A stretch of 64,000 bases of DNA, taken from Bradyrhizobium sp. AZCC 1719 (lineage in GTDB: Bacteria > Pseudomonadota > Alphaproteobacteria > Rhizobiales > Xanthobacteraceae). The stretch is from NCBI RefSeq assembly GCF_036924525.1, contig NZ_JAZHRU010000001.1:62001-126000 (forward strand), read 5' to 3'. Positions 25,846-33,839 of the stretch are shown here, in pieces; position 1 is the first letter of the stretch, and every line of letters begins with the position of its first letter. Below the pieces are notes generated by a model. That model made no database searches. It saw only the letters and a program-made list of their open reading frames with translations, and was not told the DNA's origin. The position numbers and the translations under genes were made by a program.

Positions 25846-26550
25846 CTAGACCCCGAGATACGCTTGCTTGATGGTGTCGGTCGACAGCATCTCTTCCGAC
25901 GTGCCGGACGCGCGGATGGTGCCGGCCTCCAGCAGGTACGCGCGATCGACCACCTTCAGCACCTGCTGCACGTTCTGCTCGACGATCAGAACCGTGAGCC
26001 CGCCCGAGCGAATTCGCTTCACCAGCTCGAACACCTGCTGCACCACGACCGGGGCGAGCCCCGCCGAGGGCTCGTCGAGCAGGAGCAATTTCGGATCCGA
26101 CATCAGCGCGCGGCCGATCGCGCACATCTGCTGCTCGCCGCCCGACAGGGTGCCGGCCATCTGGCTGCGCCGCTCCTTCATGCGCGGAAACAGGTCGAAC
26201 ACGAATTCCAGCCGCTCGGCATATTTGGCGCGCGCGCCCGGCATGTAGGCGCCCATCTTCAGATTGTCGTCGACGGTGAGCCGCGGAAACAGCCGGCGGT
26301 TCTCCGGCACGTGCGCAATGCCAAGGTCGACGATGCGATGCGCCGGCGTCGCCACGACGTCGCGGCCTTCCATCGTGATCGAACCTTCGGTGGGGCGGAT
26401 CAGGCCCGAGATCACGCGCATCAGGGTGGTCTTGCCGGCGCCGTTCGGGCCGATCACGCCGACCGCCTCGCCCGCCCTGACCTCGAGATTGATGCCGAAC
26501 AATGCCTGGAAGCTGCCGTAACCCGCGTCGAGCGATCTGAGTTCGAGCAT
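25846..26550 (-). CDS. livF: Branched-chain/amide ABC transporter ATPase (LivF-like)
   Basis: 234-residue cytoplasmic ATPase. Walker A GPNGAGKTT, signature LSGGEQQM, Walker B PKLLLLDEPSAGLAP and the H-loop region are all present. The short length and TVLIVEQNVQQVLKVVDRAY are typical of LivF rather than LivG. Pairs with LivG to drive the LivHM channel. Spaced 3 bases from both neighbours' reading frames. Confidence 0.92.
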   Translation of the reverse strand: MLELRSLDAGYGSFQALFGINLEVRAGEAVGVIGPNGAGKTTLMRVISGLIRPTEGSITMEGRDVVATPAHRIVDLGIAHVPENRRLFPRLTVDDNLKMGAYMPGARAKYAERLEFVFDLFPRMKERRSQMAGTLSGGEQQMCAIGRALMSDPKLLLLDEPSAGLAPVVVQQVFELVKRIRSGGLTVLIVEQNVQQVLKVVDRAYLLEAGTIRASGTSEEMLSTDTIKQAYLGV

Positions 26551-26553
26551 ACT

Positions 26554-27321
26554 TTACACCCCTGCCCGCCGGCGCGCTTCCGCCGCCGCGGCCTGGCTCG
26601 AATCCGCATCCGTTCCGAGATAGACCTCGATCACGCGCGGATCGCTCGCCACCGCGCTCGGCAGGCCTTCGGAAATCTTCTCGCCGTGATCGAGCACCAT
26701 CACGCGATCGACCACCCGCATCAACACGCCCATGATGTGCTCGACCCAGATGATGGTGATGCCGAGCTCGTCGCGGATCTTGCGCAGCATGTCGGCGGCC
26801 TGATCCATCTCGTGCTCGTCGAGCCCGCCGAGGCTTTCGTCGGCGAGCAGAAGTTTCGGCCCGGTGGCGAGCGCCTTGGCGAGTTCGAGTTTTTTCAGGC
26901 CGGCGGCACCTAAGCCATCGACGCCGGCGTGGCGGTTGGTCGGCAGGCCGACCATGGCCAGCGCGCGTTCGGCGGCCTCATCCGCCCTGGCGCGGCTGTG
27001 GCTGCCCTGGCCGTAATAGCCGGCGAGCGCCACATTCTCGAATATCGTGAGCCGGTGAAACGGCCGCGGGATCTGGAAGGTGCGGCCGATGCCGCCGTTG
27101 ATGATGCGGTGCGGCGCCTTGCCCGCGATCTCCGTTCCGTTGAACACAATCGATCCTGCCGTCGGGATCAGCGTGCCCGACAGCATGTTGAAGATCGTGC
27201 TCTTTCCGGAGCCGTTCGGGCCGATCAGGCCGAGAATCTCGCCCTGCTCGACCCGGAACGACACGTTGTTAACAGCGGTGAAGCCGCCGAAGCGTTTCAC
27301 CAATCCGTCTACCGTCAGCAC
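26554..27321 (-). CDS. livG: Branched-chain/amide ABC transporter ATPase (LivG-like)
   Basis: 255-residue cytoplasmic ATPase with Walker A GPNGSGKST, PHRIINGGIGRTFQIPRPFH (the LivG-specific Q-loop region) and Walker B PKLLLADESLGGLDE. The canonical LSGG signature is replaced by a divergent stretch near GLGAAGLKKLELAKAL, which is AAGLKK rather than LSGGQ; related LivG proteins have similar weak signatures, so this need not mean loss of function. Located between the binding-protein gene and livF. Confidence 0.9.
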   Translation of the reverse strand: MLTVDGLVKRFGGFTAVNNVSFRVEQGEILGLIGPNGSGKSTIFNMLSGTLIPTAGSIVFNGTEIAGKAPHRIINGGIGRTFQIPRPFHRLTIFENVALAGYYGQGSHSRARADEAAERALAMVGLPTNRHAGVDGLGAAGLKKLELAKALATGPKLLLADESLGGLDEHEMDQAADMLRKIRDELGITIIWVEHIMGVLMRVVDRVMVLDHGEKISEGLPSAVASDPRVIEVYLGTDADSSQAAAAEARRRAGV

Positions 27322-27354
27322 TCCAGAACCTCCGTCTAGCCGTTTGCCCGGCTC

Positions 27355-28665
27355 TTACTGGTTGCTGAACGTGGTTCCCTTCGGCAGCGGCAGCACGGCC
27401 TCGCGCTGCGCCTGGCTCTTCGGCCACACCACGTACGACTTGTCGTCGACATACTGGATGACCACCGGGAACGAGCGCTCGTTCTGGCCGGCCATCTGGG
27501 TGCCCTCGCCGTGGAACTTGACGCCGAAGCCCAGCATGGTGCCGCCTTCGGGAATATCGGTCTCGAGGGCTGCCTTGCGCAACGCATCGGGATCGACGCC
27601 GCCATATTTCTTGATGGCGCGCGGCAGCACCTCGGTCAGGAACAGGTAGGTGTTGGACGCCGCCATGCCGACATGCGCGGAGCGAATCGCGACACCCGGC
27701 TTGGCCTTGTCGAACTCCTCGCCGACCATCTTGATGACCGGCGGCAGCTGCGGATCCATCGATTTCTGGTTGGCGAGCCAGATCGAGATCGGATCGGTGT
27801 TGAAGACGTAGTTGACGTCGCCACCGAGCCCTTCCTTCAGCTTCTCGTAGACGCCATAGCCTGCGCCGTGACCGACCAGCGCCGCGAACCTCAATCCCTG
27901 CTCGCGCGCCTGGCGGCCGAACAAGGTGATGTCGGGATTATACCCGGTGTGGAAGACTACGTCGGGCCGGGCGCGCTTCAGCTTGGTGATGAGCGCGGAA
28001 AGATCCGGCGCGGTGGCCGAATAGCCCTCCTTCAGCACGATGTTGAAGCCGGCCTTCTTGGCGCCGGTCTCGTTGCCCTTGGAGACGTCGACGCCGTAGG
28101 CGCCGTCCTCGTGGATGATCGCGACGCGCAGGTCCTTTGGCTCCTTGCCGAGCTTGGACTTTGCGTTCTGGGCGATGAAATCCATCGTCATCAGGCCGAA
28201 CTGGTCGCCCGAGGCCTGCGGACGGAACACGTATTTGAAGTTCTTGTTGTCGAGCACGGCGGAAGAAATGCAGGTGGTGATCCACATGAACTTCTTGAGC
28301 TGTTCGACGCGCGCGGCCACCGGCACACATTGCGCCGACGAGTAAAAGCCGAGCAGCATATCGACCTTTTCCTGCTCGATCAGGCGGACCGCCTCGTTGA
28401 TCGCCACGTCAGGCTTGCTCTGGGCGTCGGCGTAGACCGCCTCGATCTTGTAACCCTCGACGCCGGTCTTGCTGTACTGGTCGAGCATGATCTTGGCGCC
28501 GATATATTGCAGTTCGGAACCGCCGCCCGCGAGCGGGCCGGTCAGGTCGTAGATCACGCCGATCTTGATTTTCTTTTCCTGAGCCTCGGCGGAAACCGCC
28601 ATCCCCAGCACCGCGATTGCGGCAGACAGCCCGACGAGAAGGCGTGCAGTCTTGCGCCCCGGCAT
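27355..28665 (-). CDS. ABC transporter substrate-binding protein (LivK/amide type)
   Basis: 436-residue periplasmic binding protein with signal peptide (about residues 1-28, ending SAEAQ) and the type-I fold: KIKIGVIYDLTGPLAGGGSE at the start, VDMLLGFYSSAQCVPVAARV, and VAIIHEDGAYGVDVSKGNET in the second lobe. First gene of the livGFHM-ppk2 operon. Its length exceeds a classical LivK, as seen for the subgroup that binds amides or aromatic acids. The exact ligand is not predictable. Confidence 0.9.
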   Translation of the reverse strand: MPGRKTARLLVGLSAAIAVLGMAVSAEAQEKKIKIGVIYDLTGPLAGGGSELQYIGAKIMLDQYSKTGVEGYKIEAVYADAQSKPDVAINEAVRLIEQEKVDMLLGFYSSAQCVPVAARVEQLKKFMWITTCISSAVLDNKNFKYVFRPQASGDQFGLMTMDFIAQNAKSKLGKEPKDLRVAIIHEDGAYGVDVSKGNETGAKKAGFNIVLKEGYSATAPDLSALITKLKRARPDVVFHTGYNPDITLFGRQAREQGLRFAALVGHGAGYGVYEKLKEGLGGDVNYVFNTDPISIWLANQKSMDPQLPPVIKMVGEEFDKAKPGVAIRSAHVGMAASNTYLFLTEVLPRAIKKYGGVDPDALRKAALETDIPEGGTMLGFGVKFHGEGTQMAGQNERSFPVVIQYVDDKSYVVWPKSQAQREAVLPLPKGTTFSNQ

Positions 28666-28763
28666 GGAATCCTCCCTGGATTATTTTTTGTGCACTGCGT
28701 CTTTTTCTTGGTTGGCGCCTATCACATTGGTAGCGCGACCAGATGTCAAGCGCATTGCGCGCG

Positions 28764-29480
28764 TCACGGCCGGGAAGCGAGCTGCGCCTCGATGAATGCC
28801 GTGACAAAACGCGGCATTGCCGAATTCAAATCGCGCGCGCTGCGCACGAGGTGAATGGCCGACAGCTCCGGCTGATGCTGCGAGGCGAGGTTGCGCTCGA
28901 TCCGCTCGCGCAGCGCGTCGCCCGGCATGTTGACGCGCAGGACGCGGATCATCGCGAGCGCAGGCCCGGTGTAGACGCAGTACCAATGCGGCTCGCTGTC
29001 GTATTCGCCGGGGGCAAGGCCGGTCTCTTCCTCCAGCTCGCGCGTGACGCTGCCGGATATATCGACCGCGCCGTCCCTGATATCGTCGAGGTCCGGCGTG
29101 CCTGACGGAAAATAGATCCGCCCGGCGTTGGAGGTGTGCTGGCCCATTTCGCCGAGCACGAAGGCGCCGTCGGCGCAGAGTAGCGCGGCCATGCCAAAAC
29201 CGTTGAACACGGAAGCGTCGGGAAAGCCCCAGTCGCGCCAGGCCAGAAAACAGGCGAAGTCGGTTTCGAAATAGCTGGCGCTGAGACGGTCGCCGGAAAA
29301 CACCGGGTTGCGCCCGAGCAGGACGCGGCCGTTCCATAGTGCAGGCTTTTCACGCTGCTTCTCGGAAAAATGCGCATCGATGGCCGCGCGCCGCGTGTCC
29401 GCGAACGGCCACGCGAATGGCTGTACGGGAACGTCAAGCGCGGTGACGCGATGAATGACCGGAGATGTTACGCCATTCAT
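28764..29480 (-). CDS. NUDIX hydrolase
   Basis: 238 residues. The centre holds a Nudix box, GTPDLDDIRDG then GSVTRELEEETGL, with the catalytic REL-EEE-G core; the first glutamate of the consensus is not in the usual place, an aspartate being the nearest acid. The family splits nucleoside diphosphates linked to another group. The N-terminal 90 residues show no motif I know. It follows the NitT/TauT-type binding protein on the same strand after 41 bases and may be co-transcribed. Confidence 0.75.
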   Translation of the reverse strand: MNGVTSPVIHRVTALDVPVQPFAWPFADTRRAAIDAHFSEKQREKPALWNGRVLLGRNPVFSGDRLSASYFETDFACFLAWRDWGFPDASVFNGFGMAALLCADGAFVLGEMGQHTSNAGRIYFPSGTPDLDDIRDGAVDISGSVTRELEEETGLAPGEYDSEPHWYCVYTGPALAMIRVLRVNMPGDALRERIERNLASQHQPELSAIHLVRSARDLNSAMPRFVTAFIEAQLASRP

Positions 29481-29521
29481 CGCTTCACATCGCTCGATTT
29501 CACGCCGATCCTATCCCTGCT

Positions 29522-30550
29522 TCACTTCGGATTGGCGCCTGTGGTCTTCTTGGCCTGCTCGACATATTTGTTGGTGTACGTCTTACTCACGTCGATATTG
29601 GCTTTGGCCACCTCGGGCGAGCCCTCGCTGAACACAGCGAGCACTGCGTCGGCGCCCTTCGGGTCCATCAACCCGGTTTGCGAGTACATCGGGATCGTGT
29701 TCTTCAGCGCGGCGAGATAAAGCGCCTTGTCCTTGCCGACCATTCCCTCGGGCATCTTCGCCATGATCTCTTCCGGCGAATGCGAATGGATCCAGTTGAG
29801 CGTATTGACGATCGCGTTGGTCAGCGCCTGCACTTCCTTCTCATGCGACTTGATCCAGGCCGTCGTGGTGTAGAGCGCGCCGCCCGGATACTCGCCGCCG
29901 AACACGGCCAGCGTGTCCTTTTGGGTGCGGGTGTCGGCCAGTATCTTCAAATCCGGATAGCTGCCCTGCAAAACGGTGACGGACGGATCGAGCATCACGG
30001 CGGCGTCGATCTGGCCCTGCTGCATCGCCGCCACCGCGGTGGCACCGAGGCCGACGCCGATCACCGCGGCGCTGGTCGGATCGAGGCCGTTCTTCTTCAA
30101 CAGATATTTTAAGAAGAAATCGGTCGAGGAGCCCGGCGCGCTGACGCCGACCTTCTTGCCGGCCAGATCCTTGATCGATTTGATCTCATTGGTGTGCGCG
30201 GGCGACACCACAAGCACCAGGCCAGGATAGCGGTCGTAGATCACAAAGGACTGCAATTCCTGCTTCTTGGCGGCCAGGTTGACGCAATGATCGAAATAGC
30301 CCGACACCACGTCGGCGCTGCCGCCGAGCACGGCTTTCAGCGCGTCCGAACCGCCCTTGAGGTCGACCAGCTCGACGGCCACGCCCGCCTTTTCATATTC
30401 GCCGAGCTGTTTTGCCAGCACGGTCGGCAGATAGCACAGGCAGGCGCCGCCCCCGATCGCGATGGTGACCTTGCTTTGCGCTGCGGCAAATCCCGAGGTC
30501 AGTGTGAGCGCCAGCAGCGTAGCGGCCAGCCGGCCGAATAGTTTCTTCAT
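29522..30550 (-). CDS. NitT/TauT-type ABC substrate-binding protein
   Basis: 342-residue periplasmic protein. Signal peptide MKKLFGRLAATLLALTLTSG, then VTIAIGGGACLCYLPTVLAK and GVAVELVDLKGGSDALKAVL, the usual start of SsuA/TauA/NMT1-like proteins. KVGVSAPGSSTDFFLKYLL and DAAVMLDPSVTVLQ are in the ligand cleft. I took the ATG at 30550 because GGAGG lies just upstream. It is downstream of the matching permease and ATPase, with a 100-base repeat in between. Ligand may be a sulfonate, nitrate, pyrimidine or similar small molecule. Confidence 0.87.
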   Translation of the reverse strand: MKKLFGRLAATLLALTLTSGFAAAQSKVTIAIGGGACLCYLPTVLAKQLGEYEKAGVAVELVDLKGGSDALKAVLGGSADVVSGYFDHCVNLAAKKQELQSFVIYDRYPGLVLVVSPAHTNEIKSIKDLAGKKVGVSAPGSSTDFFLKYLLKKNGLDPTSAAVIGVGLGATAVAAMQQGQIDAAVMLDPSVTVLQGSYPDLKILADTRTQKDTLAVFGGEYPGGALYTTTAWIKSHEKEVQALTNAIVNTLNWIHSHSPEEIMAKMPEGMVGKDKALYLAALKNTIPMYSQTGLMDPKGADAVLAVFSEGSPEVAKANIDVSKTYTNKYVEQAKKTTGANPK

Positions 30551-30612
30551 GGGTTCCTCCATTCGTTGGGCGGCAAGATAGGGCAACGGGTGGAGCTTGA
30601 GAAGCTTGCACC

Positions 30613-30713
30613 GTCATTCCGGGGCGATGCGAAGCATCGAACTATGGGGCGCCCTTGCGCCCCTGAGAATTTCGAGATTCCGGGTTCGCCTCTTCGAGGC
30701 GCCCCGGAATGAC
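30613..30713. repeat. GTCATTCCGGGGC repeat, copy 1
   Basis: Begins GTCATTCCGGGGCGATGCGA and ends GGCGCCCCGGAATGAC, so the ends are inverted copies; GGGGCGCCCTTGCGCCCCTG forms an inner hairpin. Relatives lie at 41765-41859 and 59828-59946, with a degenerate fragment near 55184. Here it lies inside an ABC operon, between permease and binding-protein genes. Confidence 0.85.
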
Positions 30714-30724
30714 ATTACCGAAAT

Positions 30725-31513
30725 CTACCCCCGCCCCTCCGCCGCCGTCGGACGCCACACCAGGAGCCGCCGTTCGGCCAGCGTCACGCCCATGTCGATC
30801 AATATGACGAAAGCCGACAGCACGAACATGCCGGCGAAGACACCGGCGACGTCGAACACGCCTTCGGCCTGCTGGATCAGGTAGCCGAGGCCGGCGGCCG
30901 AGCCCAGATATTCGCCGACGACGGCGCCGACCACCGCAAAACCCACCGACGTGTGCAGCGAGGAGAACATCCAGGACAGCGCCGAGGGCCAGTAGACGTG
31001 CCGCATCAACTGCCGCTCGTTCATGCCGAGCATGCGGCCATTGTCGAGCACGGTGTTCGAGACTTCCTTGACGCCCTGATAGACGTTGAAGAACACGATG
31101 AAGAACACCAGCGTCACGCCAAGCGCGACCTTGGACCAGATGCCGAGCCCCAGCCACAACGTGAAGATCGGCGCCAGCACCACGCGCGGCAGCGCGTTGA
31201 TCATCTTCACATAGGGATCGAACACCGCGGCGACGCGCGGCTGGCGCGCGAACCAGAAGCCGACCAGCACGCCACTGATCGAGCCGATCACGAAGGCGAG
31301 AATCGATTCCCACAGCGTGATGATCAGGTGCTTCCAGATCACGCCTGACGAAAACCATTTGACGATCTGGCTGCCGACATCGATCGGGTTGGAGAAGAAG
31401 AACGGCGGCAGCAGGATTTTTCCGAACACCGGCACGGTGGTAAGGAACTGCCACACCGCCAGGGCTACGACGGCGACCAGCAATTGCAACAGGAGCAGCG
31501 TCGAGCGGGACAT
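30725..31513 (-). CDS. NitT/TauT-type ABC transporter permease
   Basis: 262-residue inner-membrane permease. MSRSTLLLLQLLVAVVALAV is the first helix; the binding-protein-dependent transport motif (EAA loop) is seen in VSNTVLDNGRMLGMNERQLM and HVYWPSALSWMFSSLHTSVG. The ATG at 31513 overlaps the last base of the upstream ATPase stop codon (TGATG), which I preferred over a longer frame running into that gene. Confidence 0.88.
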   Translation of the reverse strand: MSRSTLLLLQLLVAVVALAVWQFLTTVPVFGKILLPPFFFSNPIDVGSQIVKWFSSGVIWKHLIITLWESILAFVIGSISGVLVGFWFARQPRVAAVFDPYVKMINALPRVVLAPIFTLWLGLGIWSKVALGVTLVFFIVFFNVYQGVKEVSNTVLDNGRMLGMNERQLMRHVYWPSALSWMFSSLHTSVGFAVVGAVVGEYLGSAAGLGYLIQQAEGVFDVAGVFAGMFVLSAFVILIDMGVTLAERRLLVWRPTAAEGRG

Positions 31514-32340
31514 CAGCCTGCCTCCGCACTTTGCGTGGATTGTACGTAGCCCTTCATCACTTCGTCCTTCAACACGCTCCAAATCTCCCGGTGCAATTCG
31601 TGAAAGTCCTTTTCCATGCGGACTTCCGAAATGTCGCGCGGCCGCGGCAGCTTTACCCGCCAATCGCCGATGATGCGCGCGCTTGGCCCGGCCGACATGA
31701 TCACGACGCGATCGGCAAGCGCGATCGCCTCTTCGAGATCATGGGTCACGAACAGCACCGCCTTGCGGTCGGCGTTCCATAATTCGAGCAGGAGATTGCC
31801 CATGATCTGCCTTGTCTGGGCGTCGAGCGGACCGAACGGCTCATCCATCAGCAATATTTTTGGATCACGTATCAGGACCTGCGCCAGGCCGACGCGCTTG
31901 CGCTGTCCGCCGGACAGCATGTGCGGATAGCGGTTGGCAAAGGCGCCGAGTCCGACCGACGTGAGCCAGCCCTGCGCGCGTTGCAGCGCCTGTTCGCGCG
32001 GCGCGCCCTTGATCTCGAGCCCGATCGCGACGTTGTCGAGCGCGGTCTTCCAGGGAAACAGCGCATCGGCCTGGAAGAGATAGCCGGCATCGCGGTTCAA
32101 CCCGGTCAGCGGCTGGTCGAAGATTTTGACCGATCCCGCCGCCGGCTTCAAAAGTCCGGCTGCAACGTTGAGCAATGTCGATTTTCCGCAACCCGTCGGC
32201 CCGACGATGGCGACGAACTCGCCATCGGCGACGGACAGGCTGGCCTTTTCCACCGCCGTATAGACGCGGTCGCCGGCCACACGAAATGCCACCGTCGCAT
32301 CGTCAAGCGCGACCGCTGCCGGCTGTGCGGTATCTGCCAT
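31513..32340 (-). CDS. NitT/TauT-type ABC transporter ATPase
   Basis: 275-residue cytoplasmic ATPase. Walker A GPTGCGKST, Q-loop YLFQADALFPWKTALDNV, signature LSGGQRKR, Walker B PKILLMDEPFGPLDA and H-loop VTHDLEEAIALADRVVIMS are complete. FPWKT is typical of the nitrate/sulfonate/taurine class. The ATG at 32340 has GGGGAG upstream. First gene of the ATPase-permease-binding protein unit; a diverged copy of its start region lies at 33659-33742. Confidence 0.9.
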   Translation of the reverse strand: MADTAQPAAVALDDATVAFRVAGDRVYTAVEKASLSVADGEFVAIVGPTGCGKSTLLNVAAGLLKPAAGSVKIFDQPLTGLNRDAGYLFQADALFPWKTALDNVAIGLEIKGAPREQALQRAQGWLTSVGLGAFANRYPHMLSGGQRKRVGLAQVLIRDPKILLMDEPFGPLDAQTRQIMGNLLLELWNADRKAVLFVTHDLEEAIALADRVVIMSAGPSARIIGDWRVKLPRPRDISEVRMEKDFHELHREIWSVLKDEVMKGYVQSTQSAEAG

Positions 32341-32433
32341 GTTTCTCCCCAAGTCTTTTGGAGGGATGCCTTAGCGGTTGCGAGGGATAAGTTCAACGCG
32401 GCGTCCCCACATGGCAGTTAATCTTCGCCTTTC
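32339..32433. repeat. Long imperfect direct repeat, copy A
   Basis: ATGTTTCTCCCCAA, then GATGCCTTAGCG and AAGTTCAACGC in order; copy B at 33659-33742 has the same words in the same order. Over the first 65 bases the two agree at roughly 70% of positions by eye. Copy A covers the ATPase start codon and its upstream region. Confidence 0.6.
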
Positions 32434-32568
32434 GCTTCAACGCAAGGTATAGTGCAACCTTTGACTGAGACCATCTGACCGATGCTTTCGGCCGCGGGGA
32501 TTACTAATGGGAATGTCCGTTCTTATTTGGGAATGACATAGCGTCTATCTGCCGGACAATGAGATCAA

Positions 32569-33606
32569 ATGGCTAAGGGTTACTCGCAGTTTTTATTTGC
32601 AACAACTGTGCTGCTTGTCACGAGTTCGATTGCTTGTGCCGCCAACGTTCAGAATTCGAACAATAAGCTTTGCGCCTTCAGCATAGAGGGGCCGATTACC
32701 AAGGGCGATTCCAATACGCTTGCTGCCGTGATCTCCAAAGCGCGCATTGATCAGTACGATGAGAGGACCAGCTCTATCTGCCTGAAATCCAACGGCGGAT
32801 CTTATGTAGAGGGACTTAAAATATCCGAGATCATTTTTGATCGTGGCTTGTCGACGGTGATAGAAAGCGGCGCGGAGTGCTACTCCGCATGTGCGATCAT
32901 TTTCATGTCTGGCGTTGCTCCCGGACGCGAAGTCCCAATGCGAAAGTTGAGTGTAGGAGGAGTGCTTGGATTTCATGCACCCTACGTCACCATGCCAGAC
33001 GAAAAATACTCGAAAGACGACGTAGAACTGGTGGCTCAGGGCATGCGTACAGCAATCCATTCTCTCGTTCAGCTTGCATCGAAACAGACCCGCCTTCACG
33101 GCGGCGATTTCATTAAGAAGAGTTTGATTTCGCGAATACTAGAGAAGGGACCAAAGGAAGCGTTCTTTGTTAGGACCGTCTATGATGCAGCTCGATGGGA
33201 CATCCTGCTTTACGACGCAATTCAATACTGGAAAAAACCCAGCAATGTCGATGCAATCAAAAACATCTGCTCTAATTTTCATTCTTCGAATATGGATGAA
33301 GAACAGGCTGCAAAAGCGACATACTCCCCCGTAGTAGAAAAGTATTCTTCCAAGTTTCACAAGGATGATGCTCGGATCTTAATCAAGGACGCCAGCACAA
33401 ATGATACAGTCTGCGAACTTTACCCCAGAACTTTCAAGTCCGACGGCGCAGTAAACTTCTTCGCCTGTTCCTTTGACTATTGGTCATCCAAGAGTTTTGG
33501 AAATTGCCGGGAATACCTAACAGCACCAGCCATACTCGTTGGAAAGTTTGTCCCAGAGTTCTTAGCCTATGACCCTTCAACCTTGTTGTTGAGGCATAGA
33601 AATTAG
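32569..33606 (+). CDS. Secreted ClpP-fold (serine-protease-like) protein
   Basis: 345 residues. Signal peptide about 1-25 (LFATTVLLVTSSIACAA). CLKSNGGSYVEGLKISEIIF and ESGAECYSACAIIFMSG are the oxyanion and nucleophile regions of the ClpP/crotonase fold; Ser106 in CYSACA and His136 in LGFHAPY fit the catalytic pair. The C-terminal 170 residues match nothing I know. Probably periplasmic; substrate unknown. Base composition is much lower in GC than its neighbours (20 of 60 bases are G or C at 33241-33300), and it is bracketed by a long direct repeat, both suggesting acquisition. Confidence 0.7.
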   Translation: MAKGYSQFLFATTVLLVTSSIACAANVQNSNNKLCAFSIEGPITKGDSNTLAAVISKARIDQYDERTSSICLKSNGGSYVEGLKISEIIFDRGLSTVIESGAECYSACAIIFMSGVAPGREVPMRKLSVGGVLGFHAPYVTMPDEKYSKDDVELVAQGMRTAIHSLVQLASKQTRLHGGDFIKKSLISRILEKGPKEAFFVRTVYDAARWDILLYDAIQYWKKPSNVDAIKNICSNFHSSNMDEEQAAKATYSPVVEKYSSKFHKDDARILIKDASTNDTVCELYPRTFKSDGAVNFFACSFDYWSSKSFGNCREYLTAPAILVGKFVPEFLAYDPSTLLLRHRN

Positions 33607-33658
33607 GACTATTTAGTGTTGACGAGATGCCACTCGACGCAGTCCGCGGCCCGTAGAG

Positions 33659-33742
33659 ATGTTTCTCCCCAAATCATTAGTGAGATGGCTTAGCGCTTGG
33701 CTATGATTAGTTCACCGCAGCAACGCATCATTTCATCTTTCG
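33659..33742. repeat. Long imperfect direct repeat, copy B
   Basis: Diverged copy of 32339-32433: ATGTTTCTCCCCAA, GATGGCTTAGCG, TAGTTCACCGC in the same order. The base that would be the ATPase start codon is changed, so this copy cannot begin the gene. It lies just after the ClpP-fold gene, so copies A and B bracket that gene. Confidence 0.6.
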
Positions 33743-33839
33743 AATCTCCTCAGGGAAAGATTGAAAGTCAGGATCACGTGCCAACTCGCCCGATCACCCA
33801 CGCCCATAACTGCCAGGCTTCAAACTTTAGAGGCTTCAA

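Noticed and set aside
25183-26913. 576-codon open frame antisense to livH, livF and livG
   Set aside because: Covers three well-supported genes on the other strand and reads as low-complexity R/H/D/E sequence.
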